A stretch of DNA of 30,241 nucleotides from Bacteroidales bacterium UBA3388 (GTDB lineage Bacteria > Bacteroidota > Bacteroidia > Bacteroidales > P3): the NCBI GenBank assembly GCA_002358855.1, contig DEPQ01000024.1, forward strand, positions 1,052 through 31,292, read 5' to 3'. The notes beneath the pieces are model-generated. The model did no database searches, was not told where the DNA came from, and saw only the letters and a program-made list of their open reading frames with translations. Positions within the stretch are counted from its first letter, which is position 1, and the number at the start of each line of letters is the position of its first letter. A program made the position numbers and the translations under genes. Positions 14,930 through 24,380 of this stretch are shown piece by piece.

Positions 14930-15850
14930 ATGGAGCAAACTTTCGATTTAGAAAACATAGACCTTAGAGAATTTTGGGGAGTAAACAATAAAAATTTCAA
15001 ATTCTTAGAAACAATTTTCCCAACCTTAAACCTAATTGAAAGAGCAGGAAAATTAGCAATTCAAGGAGAGGAAAAAGACATAAAAGACTTTACTAAATTC
15101 TTTGATAACCTTTTAATTGTCTTTGAAAAACAAGGTTATTTAGAAGAGAAAATAATAATGTCTGTTTTACAAGAAAACGAATATTTCAAAAACAAGGAAG
15201 AAGAAGTTCTTGTTTATGGTGACAACGGTTTGAGAGTAAAGGCAAGAAGCGAGAATCAAGCAAAAATGGTAAAGGAAAGCGAAAGTAACGATATGCTTTT
15301 TGCGATAGGACCTGCAGGAAGTGGAAAAACTTATACCGCAGTAGCACTTGCAGTCAGAGCATTAAAAGCAAAAATCGTTAAACGAATCATTCTTACTCGT
15401 CCAGCAGTTGAAGCAGGTGAAAATCTTGGATTTCTTCCTGGGGATTTAAAAGAAAAACTTGACCCTTATCTACAACCACTTTACGATGCGTTGAGAGATA
15501 TGCTTTCTCAACAGAAATTAGAATCTCTTATACAACAAGGCGTAATAGAAATAGCACCTTTGGCATTTATGAGAGGAAGAACACTTGACAATGCTTTTGT
15601 TATTTTAGATGAAGCACAAAACACCTCTATGGAACAGTTGAAAATGTTTCTTACTCGTATGGGAAGAAACTCCAAATTCATCATTACAGGAGATGTAACT
15701 CAGATTGACTTACCTAAAAATCAAATTTCGGGACTTCTTCCAACAATTGAGAGAGTACAACACATTAAAGGAATTGCAGTAATAGAACTTCAAGCATGCG
15801 ATATTGTTCGTCACAGACTTGTAAGCAAAATTATAGAAGCGTTGGATTAA
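14930..15850 (+). CDS. phoH: PhoH family ATPase
   Basis: Protein of 306 residues with a P-loop ATPase core: Walker A GPAGSGKT (127-134) and Walker B FVILDEAQN (223-231). The surrounding RPAVEAGENLGFLPGDLKEK and GDVTQIDLP segments are diagnostic of PhoH/PhoL. PhoH proteins are linked to RNA metabolism and ribosome-related processes; the exact role here is unknown. The ATG follows the previous stop directly (TAAATG), so the two genes are translationally coupled. Its 3' end faces an opposing gene only 7 bases away, with no visible terminator. Confidence 0.95.
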   Translation: MEQTFDLENIDLREFWGVNNKNFKFLETIFPTLNLIERAGKLAIQGEEKDIKDFTKFFDNLLIVFEKQGYLEEKIIMSVLQENEYFKNKEEEVLVYGDNGLRVKARSENQAKMVKESESNDMLFAIGPAGSGKTYTAVALAVRALKAKIVKRIILTRPAVEAGENLGFLPGDLKEKLDPYLQPLYDALRDMLSQQKLESLIQQGVIEIAPLAFMRGRTLDNAFVILDEAQNTSMEQLKMFLTRMGRNSKFIITGDVTQIDLPKNQISGLLPTIERVQHIKGIAVIELQACDIVRHRLVSKIIEALD

Positions 15851-15857
15851 AGGTTTA

Positions 15858-16394
15858 CTAAAACCAATAACCTATGCTAAATAAAAGAGTTGTGTTTCCT
15901 TTAAATAAATTCTTTAACTGCGAATCTAAGAATTGATAATCGTAAGTGAAACGAAATTGTAGTTTGTTGAATACTTCAACCCCTGCCATTGCAGAAAAAC
16001 TCCAAGTGTCAAAACTCTTGCGAGAAATTCCGTATTCATTCAAATCTTTCCACGAAAGACTATATGTTGCACCTGCTCCAAGAAATCCTTTGAACATAGG
16101 AACACCTAATCTCCATTTTGCATAGATTGGTAGTTTAAAATTAGAAAATCGTTCAGACAAACTACCTGTTTGAGTTTGGAATGCTTTGTTTTCATAAACA
16201 AAATCCACCTCTGCTCCTACTCCAACAATAGGTAAGATAAATTCTGCCATTAGTCCTGCATTCAAAGGAGATGTTTCCAATATTGATTCGTTTGGAGAAT
16301 AACCTAAAATAACTCCTGAACGAAACGAATCTGATTGTGCTTTTACAAAACAAGAAAATGTGATAAATAATGCAAAAAAAACAATCCTTTTCAT
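15858..16394 (-). CDS. Small outer-membrane beta-barrel protein (PorT/OMP_b-brl type)
   Basis: Protein of 178 residues from the ATG at 16394. The frame also extends to a TTG two codons earlier, which is less likely. A signal peptide (MKRIVFFALFITFSCFVKAQ) is followed by alternating strands, for example GLMAEFILPIVGVGAEVDFVY, LPIYAKWRL and LQFRFTYDYQF, and it ends in the barrel-type aromatic motif SIGYWF. This matches the eight-strand outer-membrane barrel families of Bacteroidota often labelled PorT-like. The name does not prove a T9SS role. It is divergent from the T9SS substrate gene with only 33 bases between the ATGs, and convergent with phoH. Confidence 0.75.
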   Translation of the reverse strand: MKRIVFFALFITFSCFVKAQSDSFRSGVILGYSPNESILETSPLNAGLMAEFILPIVGVGAEVDFVYENKAFQTQTGSLSERFSNFKLPIYAKWRLGVPMFKGFLGAGATYSLSWKDLNEYGISRKSFDTWSFSAMAGVEVFNKLQFRFTYDYQFLDSQLKNLFKGNTTLLFSIGYWF

Positions 16395-16415
16395 AGTCAA
16401 TTTATATTTTTTTTG

Positions 16416-16423
16416 TATGTTTG
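16416..16423 (+). promoter_or_regulatory. -7 box (TATGTTTG) four bases before the ATG of the SBBP gene: possible leaderless mRNA
   Basis: It matches TAnnTTTG. Since transcription normally starts about 5-7 bases after this box, the transcript would begin at or beside the ATG at 16428. No TTTG -33 box is clear, so this is tentative. Confidence 0.4.
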
Positions 16424-16427
16424 TACT

Positions 16428-19400
16428 ATGAAAAACGCTTATTTTTGTTTTTTATTGTGTGTTTTATCCTTTGTAAGCAACGCTCAAACCCTACGTTTTG
16501 AAGAAAATAAAGGTCAATGGGACACTAATGTTTTCTTTAAAGCACGCTTACAAAAAGGTGCTTTATTCGTTGAAAATAACGGAGTCGTGTTTTATTTAAA
16601 CGATGTAGAAAAGCATCAAACAAAAAAAACAAATTCAGCACACGCCTTTAAAATAGAATTAAAAAACGCACTACCTTCTCAAATAAAAGCAAACTATCCT
16701 CTACCCTCTTACACCAATTATTTCATAGGAAAAGACCAAAGTAAATGGGCAGAAAAAGTAATAGCATATCAAGAAGTTATTTATCAAAATATTTTCAATA
16801 ATATTGATTGGAAAATATATTCTTTAAACCAACAAGTCAAGCATGAATTTATCATAAAACCTAATGGAAAGGTAGAAGACATTGTTTTGGAATACAAAGG
16901 ACTTGATAATATTAAATTAAAAGGAGAAGAATTGATTTTAAAGACTTGTTTAGGAGAAATAATTGAGTCAAAACCATACGCTTATCAAGTCATTGAAGGA
17001 AAGGAAACGCAGATTAAAGTAAATTTTTCTTTGAATAAAAATACTCTTTCTTACAAAATAGAAAACTATGATAAGACCTTACCTTTGATTATTGACCCCG
17101 CTCTTATTTTTTCTACCTATTCGGGAAGTACAGCAGACAATTGGGGTTTTACCTCTACTTATGACGCTTACGGAAACCTTTATGCAGGAAGCATTGTTGA
17201 TGGAATAGGTTATCCAACTACTCTTGGAGCATTTGTAGATACTTACGCAGCAGGTTGGGACTGTACTATAAGTAAATTTTCGCAAGACGGAAGTCAATTA
17301 CTCTTTTCTACCTATTACGGAGGCGACCAAAGTGAAATGCCTCATAGTATGATTGTCAATCAATATGATGAATTAGTTGTAATGGGAACAACAGGTAGTT
17401 ATAATTTTCCAACCACCCCTTATGCTTTTTCAGAAATGTTCTCGGCAGGTTCTACAATTACGTACGATGGAACAGTGTCTTTTCCTTTTGGAGTAGATAT
17501 TTACGTTAGCAGATTTTCTAATGACGGAACTGCATTGCTTGCTTCCACATACGTTGGTGGCACTAATAATGACGGATTGAACTATCGTGAAATTTATAAT
17601 GCTAATCAATATATTGCATACTTTGGTAACGATTCTCTTTATGCCAATTATGGAGATGGAGCGAGAGGAGAATTGATTACAGACGACCAAAACAATGTAT
17701 ATGTTGGCACTACTACTTTTTCTTCTAACTTTCCTGTTACGCCAAATGCCTTTCAAACAACTTTTGGTGGTAATCAAGAAGGGGTTATTTTTAAATTAGA
17801 TTATGCTTTACGCACAATGATTTTTTCTTCCTTTATTGGAGGAAGTGGAGATGATGCAGTGTTTTCAATAGACGTTGATACATCGTACAATCTCTATGTA
17901 ACAGGAGGTACAATCTCTGATAATTTTCCTATAACCACCAACGCATACGACACAATCTTTGATGGAGGTGCAACAGATGGTTTCTTGGCATTGGTTTCCT
18001 ATGACGGAAGTGATTTACTTGCCTCTACTTATTTTGGTTCTAATAAATTTGATTTATCATACTTTGTTCGTTGTGACAGAAATGGTTATCCGCACATTTT
18101 TGGTCAAACAAAAGCGGAAGGAAGCGACCTTATATATAATGCAAACTACAACATACCAAACAGCGGTCAGTTTTTAGCAAAATTCAATCCTGATTTAAAT
18201 TCGCTTGTGTGGAGTACCGTTTTCGGAACAGGCGATAACCAAATAAATATCTCTCCTACAAGTTTTGCTGTTGATGTTTGTGGAAGAGTATATGCAGCAG
18301 GTTGGGGAAGATTATTCAAGTATGTTGTTCCAAACAATGTAAATATTTTCGGAACAACAAATATGCAGGTTACAAATGACGCATATCAATCAACAACAGA
18401 CGGACAAGATTTTTATATTCTTTCACTTTCTCACGATGCTTCTGTGCTTGAATACGCTACTTTCTTTGGAGAATTATCCAATTCCGACACATACGGAAAC
18501 GACCACGTTGATGGAGGAACATCTCGCTACGATAAATACAGCAATTTGTATCAAGTGGTTTGTGCAAGTTGCAGTGCAAGTCAAGATTTTCCTATTACGC
18601 CAAATGCTTGGAGCGATTCAAATCAATCAAGCAATTGTAATATGGCAGCATACAAGTTTCAAATTCACGATGATTTTGCAGTAGCAGATTTTGTTGCTCC
18701 TTCATACGTTTGTTTTCCTGACACTGTGAGTTTTACCAATATTGGACGTGGCGATAGTTTTCTTTGGGACTTTGGAGATGGCACTTTATCTTCACTTCCT
18801 TCACCTTCACACGTTTATCAGCAAGCAGGAACGTATCAAGTTAGGTTAATAGCATATAAAAACTATGGATGTATTGCAGCAGATACGATTACAAAACAAA
18901 TTATCTTACTTGACTCCTCAATAGATACTCTTCCAACACTTCAAGCATGCAATGGAGATTTACTACAAATTGGAATACAACCCTATTCGCAAGATAGCGT
19001 GAGTTTTCTTTGGATTCCAAGCGAGGGATTGACCAATCCAAACGCACCAAACCCTTACGCACTTGTTTCAGAAAGTAAAACTTATCGTTTAGTTATTTCA
19101 ACACCTCAATGCAACGACACTTTAGTGCAACAAATTGAAGTAAGTCCAATAAATAGCATTGATTTAATTACTCAAGACGTTAGTTGTCCACAAGAAAACG
19201 ATGGTTACGCACTGATAAACACCGAATTTTCTAACTTAATCACTTCTTATTCATGGAGTAATGGGCAAACAGGCGTAGATTCTATTGGAGGATTGTCCAC
19301 AGGGAATTATTCTGTTATGATAGAAGATGTTTTTGGTTGTCAAATCCAAGATACATTTTCTATTTCTACTCTTTCGCAGTTGAATATCAATATTACGATT

Positions 19401-20357
19401 GATACAAACGTTTGTAAAAATACTTGTAATGGCAAAATACATATTGAACCTTTAAATGGAGTTGAACCTTACAGCATAACGTGGCAAGATTACGCTCTTA
19501 GCGGATTTGATTTAGAAAACTTATGTGATGGAGAGTATATTTTTAGTGTACAAGACGCTCAAGGTTGTCAAATAACTGATACAATAATCTTAGAAAGTAA
19601 ATACAACATTACAACATCAACTACACAAACTCTCAATAACTGCCAACAAGGTTGTGGAGCGAGTGCAAGCGTAATTGCAAGCGGTGGTTTAGAACCTTAT
19701 TCTTACCTTTGGTCAAACTCAGAGACAAATTCTTCGATAGAAGACTTGTGTTGCGGAGTTTATTATGTAGATATAACCGATGCTAATCAATGTACAGCAA
19801 AAGATACTGTTGAAATAACATACGTAGATAATCTTTCGGAAATTGAAATCACAGCAAGTCATACAAGAGTCTTTGACGGAAAGGAAATAATCCTTAGTAC
19901 AAATTATATTCCTGGTATGTACTATTACTGGACGCCGAGCGAAAACTTATCTTCTCCTCTTTCATACACCACAAACGCCACCGTGTATGAGTCAGGTTAT
20001 TTTTTCGTAACAGTAAGCGATAATCACGGTTGCCAAGTCAAAGACAGCATTTGGATAGAGGTTGATGTAGTGGAGTGTGAGCGTCCAAATATTTACGTTC
20101 CTAATATTTTCACACCTAATAATGACGGCAAAAACGACATAGTCTTTGTTAAAGGAGAATGGATTGAGAGTTTTGAGTTTGAAATCTTTGACCGTTGGGG
20201 AGAAAGTGTCTTTTTCACTAATAATTTGAGTGAGGGTTGGGACGGAACTTTTAATGGAAAACTCTGTGATGCTGCCGTGTATTTTTATAGATTGGTTGTA
20301 AATTGTGCAGGTGGTAAGAAATTTGTAGAAGGGGGAGATATAACGTTAATAAGGTAA
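16428..20357 (+). CDS. Large T9SS-exported protein: DUF7948/SBBP propeller, PKD, SprB repeats, gliding C-terminal domain
   Basis: Protein of 1309 residues from the ATG at 16428 (the frame also reaches a TTG at 16413). It has a signal peptide (MKNAYFCFLLCVLSFVSNAQ). An N-terminal domain typical of SBBP proteins (FEENKGQWDTNVFFKA) is followed by SBBP propeller-like repeats (about 220-740), seen as recurring STYYGG, STYVGG, SSFIGG and STYFGS and VTPNAF-type units. Next is a PKD domain (FLWDFGDGTLSSLPSPSHVY, about 775-800) and three SprB-like repeats (YSWSNGQT, YSITWQDY and YSYLWSNSET, each ending in DxxGC or DANQC). The end is a gliding-motility-associated C-terminal domain (VPNIFTPNNDGKNDIVFV, FEIFDRWGESVF, GWDGTFNGK), the type B T9SS sorting signal. 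It is probably attached to or released from the cell surface, perhaps as an adhesin. rnhA follows 3 bases after the stop. Confidence 0.9.
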   Translation: MKNAYFCFLLCVLSFVSNAQTLRFEENKGQWDTNVFFKARLQKGALFVENNGVVFYLNDVEKHQTKKTNSAHAFKIELKNALPSQIKANYPLPSYTNYFIGKDQSKWAEKVIAYQEVIYQNIFNNIDWKIYSLNQQVKHEFIIKPNGKVEDIVLEYKGLDNIKLKGEELILKTCLGEIIESKPYAYQVIEGKETQIKVNFSLNKNTLSYKIENYDKTLPLIIDPALIFSTYSGSTADNWGFTSTYDAYGNLYAGSIVDGIGYPTTLGAFVDTYAAGWDCTISKFSQDGSQLLFSTYYGGDQSEMPHSMIVNQYDELVVMGTTGSYNFPTTPYAFSEMFSAGSTITYDGTVSFPFGVDIYVSRFSNDGTALLASTYVGGTNNDGLNYREIYNANQYIAYFGNDSLYANYGDGARGELITDDQNNVYVGTTTFSSNFPVTPNAFQTTFGGNQEGVIFKLDYALRTMIFSSFIGGSGDDAVFSIDVDTSYNLYVTGGTISDNFPITTNAYDTIFDGGATDGFLALVSYDGSDLLASTYFGSNKFDLSYFVRCDRNGYPHIFGQTKAEGSDLIYNANYNIPNSGQFLAKFNPDLNSLVWSTVFGTGDNQINISPTSFAVDVCGRVYAAGWGRLFKYVVPNNVNIFGTTNMQVTNDAYQSTTDGQDFYILSLSHDASVLEYATFFGELSNSDTYGNDHVDGGTSRYDKYSNLYQVVCASCSASQDFPITPNAWSDSNQSSNCNMAAYKFQIHDDFAVADFVAPSYVCFPDTVSFTNIGRGDSFLWDFGDGTLSSLPSPSHVYQQAGTYQVRLIAYKNYGCIAADTITKQIILLDSSIDTLPTLQACNGDLLQIGIQPYSQDSVSFLWIPSEGLTNPNAPNPYALVSESKTYRLVISTPQCNDTLVQQIEVSPINSIDLITQDVSCPQENDGYALINTEFSNLITSYSWSNGQTGVDSIGGLSTGNYSVMIEDVFGCQIQDTFSISTLSQLNINITIDTNVCKNTCNGKIHIEPLNGVEPYSITWQDYALSGFDLENLCDGEYIFSVQDAQGCQITDTIILESKYNITTSTTQTLNNCQQGCGASASVIASGGLEPYSYLWSNSETNSSIEDLCCGVYYVDITDANQCTAKDTVEITYVDNLSEIEITASHTRVFDGKEIILSTNYIPGMYYYWTPSENLSSPLSYTTNATVYESGYFFVTVSDNHGCQVKDSIWIEVDVVECERPNIYVPNIFTPNNDGKNDIVFVKGEWIESFEFEIFDRWGESVFFTNNLSEGWDGTFNGKLCDAAVYFYRLVVNCAGGKKFVEGGDITLIR

Positions 20358-20360
20358 GAA

Positions 20361-20990
20361 ATGGCAAAAAAAAATAAGTATTACGTTGTTTGGCATGGCA
20401 GAGAAACAGGAGTTTTTGACTCTTGGAAGCGTTGTGAAGAAAGTGTTAAAGGTTTTGAAAAAGCAAAATACAAGTCTTTTGATAGTTTAGAACAAGCACA
20501 AGAAGCATTTAATCTTAATCCCAACGATTTTATTTCTCAAAAGAAAAAGAAAGTAACCGTTTTACAGTCATCGCTCACAGCAAATCTTCCTATTTATGAA
20601 AGCATTTCAACAGATGCTGCTTGCAGTGGCAATCCCGGTGTAATGGAATATAGAGGTGTCTACACAAAAACAGGAGATACACTTTTTTATTACAAGCATA
20701 AACGTGGAACTAACAATATTGGAGAATTTCTTGGTATAGTTCACGGACTTTCTTATTTAAAAAAACATAACTTATCTTTACCTCTATATACCGATAGCAA
20801 AACCGCTATTGCTTGGGTAAAGCAAAAAAAATGTAAGACAAAATTAACGCCCGATGAAAGCAACAAAGACCTTTTTGATTACATTCATCGAGCGGAACAA
20901 TGGTTAGAAAATAACTCTTATTCTACCGAAATTTTGAAGTGGGATACTGAATCATGGGGAGAAATTCCTGCTGATTTCGGACGAAAATAA
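20361..20990 (+). CDS. rnhA: Viroplasmin-RNase HI protein
   Basis: Protein of 209 residues. It begins with a viroplasmin (hybrid-binding) domain, KKNKYYVVWHGRETGVFDSW (4-23) and YKSFDSLEQAQEAF (37-50), which binds RNA-DNA hybrids and double-stranded RNA. The RNase HI domain follows (80-209) with catalytic Asp85 (STDAACSGNPG), Glu122 (IGEFLGI), Asp145 (YTDSKTAI) and Asp205 (PADFGRK), all present. It degrades the RNA strand of hybrids such as R-loops. It is probably co-transcribed with the preceding T9SS substrate gene. Its stop is 1 base from the 3' end of an opposing gene, and no terminator separates them. Confidence 0.94.
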   Translation: MAKKNKYYVVWHGRETGVFDSWKRCEESVKGFEKAKYKSFDSLEQAQEAFNLNPNDFISQKKKKVTVLQSSLTANLPIYESISTDAACSGNPGVMEYRGVYTKTGDTLFYYKHKRGTNNIGEFLGIVHGLSYLKKHNLSLPLYTDSKTAIAWVKQKKCKTKLTPDESNKDLFDYIHRAEQWLENNSYSTEILKWDTESWGEIPADFGRK

Positions 20991-20991
20991 A

Positions 20992-21816
20992 CTATTCTTC
21001 AATCGGAAGTTCTTCAAAATAATCTGTTTTATACAAAGAGTATTTTATTTTCTTATTTTCGCCAATAGTATAGAAATATTTGTGTTTTCCCTCAGTCTTT
21101 TCTTGGACGTATTTGTTCATTAAGAAATTATACATATACCTTGCAGTCATTCGAGCAGTATTATCCGATAATTGATAAGCATCATTAGGATTTAAAAGAG
21201 TCAATTCATAATCAGCATATTTCTTCCCTTCAACATCTTCGGTAAATCCTATAAATTCATCTGTTATTTCTTGACTTATAAACAATAGTTTACGACTTGT
21301 TGTATCAGCAAAATTATATTCTAACCAAACATTCATTCTCAAACCTGTTAGAGTTTTTTGATAAACAGTGCTATCAGTATAATATTTTCCTGTTATGCTA
21401 TCTACTTTTGTAAATTCTTCAAACTCTATTTGAGAAACATTTAAGGTATTAAATCTCCCTTTAATTTTATTGACTTTATATTCTTGTTGATAGACCGTAA
21501 AACCATAGCGTCTTAGTTCTTTCACCAAGCATTTATTATATATTTTCAATAATTCTTCTTGATTTACCTTGTCTATAATGCGAGTATATTTTTCTCTTAG
21601 TGCGTTTTGTGTTTGCTCATCTAAGGCATCAAAACCAAACATTCTACTAATATTATCATTAACCAAAGAAAGTGCGTTATCAAAGGTTACATAAATCAAT
21701 TCATTCTTTGAGGTTGTTTCTTGATTTTTTAAGAATTTTCTTACAATCTCTTGTGATTGAAGATTTGTTGCCCCAAATATGCAAAGAATTGTTAAAATTA
21801 CCGTTAATTTTCTCAT
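20992..21816 (-). CDS. Exported protein of unknown function
   Basis: Protein of 274 residues that I do not recognise as a named family. A signal peptide (MRKLTVILTILCIFGATNLQSQ) points to the periplasm or outer membrane. The mature part is mixed helix and strand with a predicted helical stretch (DEQTQNALREKYTRIIDKVNQEELLKIYNK), a central strand-rich segment (TGLRMNVWLEYNFADTTSRKLLF) and an acidic end (YFEELPIEE). There is no Cys pattern, lipobox or catalytic motif. It is the last gene of a - strand operon, starting 17 bases after the topoisomerase IV subunit gene. Similar exported proteins of Bacteroidota are usually annotated hypothetical. Confidence 0.7.
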   Translation of the reverse strand: MRKLTVILTILCIFGATNLQSQEIVRKFLKNQETTSKNELIYVTFDNALSLVNDNISRMFGFDALDEQTQNALREKYTRIIDKVNQEELLKIYNKCLVKELRRYGFTVYQQEYKVNKIKGRFNTLNVSQIEFEEFTKVDSITGKYYTDSTVYQKTLTGLRMNVWLEYNFADTTSRKLLFISQEITDEFIGFTEDVEGKKYADYELTLLNPNDAYQLSDNTARMTARYMYNFLMNKYVQEKTEGKHKYFYTIGENKKIKYSLYKTDYFEELPIEE

Positions 21817-21833
21817 AATTTATTGTTTTTTTT

Positions 21834-24362
21834 TTAAAACAAAGAACCTTGCATTGTGTCTTTGTCGTTTAATTCACTATTGATTTGTTCAATTTCTTGT
21901 TCTATTTGCTCTTCTTCTTGTTCAACAACATATTCCAAAGGTTCCAAAAACTCTATTGAAACATTCGCATCTTTTTCTATTCTCTTACCCTTTGCCTTGT
22001 ATTTCTTAATATCGTCTAATTTTTCCACCTCATACTCATTTTCTCCAATTCTTACAACAGGCAAAAAGTCATAACTAAGAGTCAAAAACTTAGCACCCTC
22101 TTGTTCTTCAAATACATCTATTTTCTTATTGCTAATTTCAGGAACAAAACGCTTTAAGTAAAGAGCATTTGTTTGCTTTTCAGCATAGAAAATTGAAAGT
22201 GGTTTGTTTTTAACGAGTTTTTCAATCAAAATTAACTCATCATCAAAGTGCAAAGACAAATCATAACCTGTTATTCTATAAGTTCCGTTAGAATAAAATG
22301 TTAGTATCTTGTCATCTTTACTAAACTCACCTAAATAAATTCCGTTTCCGTCAGCATTTAATCGCTTTATCGCACTATCAAACCAAATCTTTCTTGCACT
22401 AAGAGTTGATATTCCTTCTGTTTTCTTTGTAACCGAAGTAATAATTCTTGAAGAAAGTGTATTTCCTTTTGAAGTTCTTGATTTGATTGCAAGAGTTGCA
22501 AAATCATATTCCATTTTATTTGTACGCATTCTAAGAGCAGGTTTAAGATTTATATTAACCTTTTCTGCCTCTCCGTTAGGATTAACGCTCAAATAAACAA
22601 TTCTTGAACCCTTTGTGCCTTGCGTTAAATCATATTCCTTTCCGCGAATGATAGATGCAATATTAAATCTCTTAACATAGAACTTTCCAAAAGCACCGTC
22701 TTGATATATTAAATTATATATTGTTCTTTCATCATTTTTTCTAAATACGGCAACGTGTTTTAAGTTCTTTCCAAGATATTCTTTCTCTTGTACTTTTTTC
22801 ACAACAAAAGTTCCGTCTTTTCTTATTGCGATTACATCATCTAAATTAGAACAATCCTCAACGTAAGTGTCGTTTTTGAGTTTGTATCCAACGAATCCTT
22901 CAGTATAATTGCAGTAAAGTTTTTCGTTTGCTACTGCAACATTTGCTTCTTGTATGTAATCAAAAGAGCGAATCTCAGTTTTTCTTACTCTTTCTTTGCC
23001 ATATTTGTTTTTAATTCTTTCAAAATAAGCAATAGCATAGTCAATTAAATTTTCTAAATCGTGTGTTACTGCCTTAATATCGTCTTCTATTGCAAGAAGT
23101 GTATCATCTGCTTTATCACTATTGTATTTTGAAATTCTATCTATTGGAATTTTTCTAAGTTTATGTATATCCTCTATTGTAACAGGGCGTAGAAGATTTT
23201 TAACAAATGGTTTTAATCCCTTGTCTATTTCAGAATCTATTTCCTCATCTGTTTTACATTTCTCCATTCTCTTATACACACCCTCTTTTATGAAGATTTT
23301 TTCCAACGAAATCCAATTCCACTTTTCGTTTAGTTCGCCTAATTCTATTTCAAGTTCTCTTTTTAGAAGGTTTAGAGTGTTTTCGGTAGATACTTTAAGG
23401 ATTTCGGAAACCGAAGCAAAGCGTGGTTTTTCATTTTCTATCACACAAGAGTTTGGAGAAAGACTAATCTCACAATCAGTGAAAGCATAAAGAGCGTCAA
23501 TTGTTTGATCGGGTGAAGTATCGTTTGGAAGGGAAATTCTAATTTCTACTTCGCTTGCAGTATTGTTATCAATCTTTTTGATTTTTAATTGATTTTTATC
23601 ACAAGCCTTTACAATAGAGTCTATAAGTGAATCAGCCGTTACGGTAAATGGCACTTCGGTAATAACAAGTGTTTTATTATCTACTTGTTTTATTCGTGCC
23701 CTTACTCTCAAACGTCCTCCTTGCAATCCATCGTTATACTTTTCTACGTCCATTAACCCACCTGTTGGAAAATCTGGGTAAATGGTAAAATCCTCTCCTT
23801 TTAAGATTGCAATCGAAGCATCAATTAGTTCATTAAAGTTGTGAGGGAGTATTTTGCAAGCAAGACCTACCGCAATACCTTCTGCTCCTTGTGCAAGCAA
23901 AAGAGGAAATTTCACAGGCAATGTATCAGGTTCTTTATTTCTTCCGTCATACGATGGGTGCCAAGAAGTAGTTTTTGGATTAAATACTACTTCCAATGCA
24001 AATTTTGAAAGTCTTGCTTCAATATAACGCGGAGCTGCTGCCCCATCTCCTGTTAAAATATTTCCCCAGTTACCTTGACAATCTATCAAAATGTCTTTTT
24101 GTCCCATTGTAACTAAGGCTCCTGCTATTGAAGAGTCACCATGAGGGTGGTATTTCATTGTATTTCCCACTATGTTAGCGACTTTGTTATATCTTCCATC
24201 ATCTAATTCTTTCATAGAGTGAAGAATCCTTCGCTGAACGGGTTTTAGACCATCGTTAATGTGCGGAACGGCACGCTCTAATATTACATAAGAGGCATAA
24301 TCCAAGAACCAATCTTGAAACATTCCTCTTATAGAAGTTATTTTATGAGTATTTTCTTCCAT
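21834..24362 (-). CDS. parC: DNA topoisomerase IV subunit A (GyrA/ParC family)
   Basis: Type IIA topoisomerase subunit that cuts and rejoins DNA and, with ParE, decatenates daughter chromosomes. Its 842 residues include HINDGLKPVQRRILHSM near the start, the quinolone-region KYHPHGDSSIAGALV (70-84) and the catalytic Tyr113 in AAAPRYIEARLS. The C-terminal propeller has only a degenerate GyrA box-like sequence (TQGTKGSRI, about residue 585), as expected for ParC rather than GyrA, which wraps DNA through QRRGGKG. The protein ends in a long acidic Glu/Gln-rich tail. It lies 18 bases after lemA in the same - strand operon; parE is not in the window. GyrA cannot be fully excluded, but the propeller and sequence style favour ParC. 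Confidence 0.9.
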   Translation of the reverse strand: MEENTHKITSIRGMFQDWFLDYASYVILERAVPHINDGLKPVQRRILHSMKELDDGRYNKVANIVGNTMKYHPHGDSSIAGALVTMGQKDILIDCQGNWGNILTGDGAAAPRYIEARLSKFALEVVFNPKTTSWHPSYDGRNKEPDTLPVKFPLLLAQGAEGIAVGLACKILPHNFNELIDASIAILKGEDFTIYPDFPTGGLMDVEKYNDGLQGGRLRVRARIKQVDNKTLVITEVPFTVTADSLIDSIVKACDKNQLKIKKIDNNTASEVEIRISLPNDTSPDQTIDALYAFTDCEISLSPNSCVIENEKPRFASVSEILKVSTENTLNLLKRELEIELGELNEKWNWISLEKIFIKEGVYKRMEKCKTDEEIDSEIDKGLKPFVKNLLRPVTIEDIHKLRKIPIDRISKYNSDKADDTLLAIEDDIKAVTHDLENLIDYAIAYFERIKNKYGKERVRKTEIRSFDYIQEANVAVANEKLYCNYTEGFVGYKLKNDTYVEDCSNLDDVIAIRKDGTFVVKKVQEKEYLGKNLKHVAVFRKNDERTIYNLIYQDGAFGKFYVKRFNIASIIRGKEYDLTQGTKGSRIVYLSVNPNGEAEKVNINLKPALRMRTNKMEYDFATLAIKSRTSKGNTLSSRIITSVTKKTEGISTLSARKIWFDSAIKRLNADGNGIYLGEFSKDDKILTFYSNGTYRITGYDLSLHFDDELILIEKLVKNKPLSIFYAEKQTNALYLKRFVPEISNKKIDVFEEQEGAKFLTLSYDFLPVVRIGENEYEVEKLDDIKKYKAKGKRIEKDANVSIEFLEPLEYVVEQEEEQIEQEIEQINSELNDKDTMQGSLF

Positions 24363-24380
24363 TGTTTAAAGAAAGGATAT

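Noticed and set aside
16395..16400. TTG start two codons before the small barrel gene's ATG
   Set aside because: The ATG at 16394 directly precedes a standard signal peptide.
16413..16427. TTG start five codons before the SBBP gene's ATG
   Set aside because: It overlaps the promoter box, and the signal peptide begins at ATG 16428.
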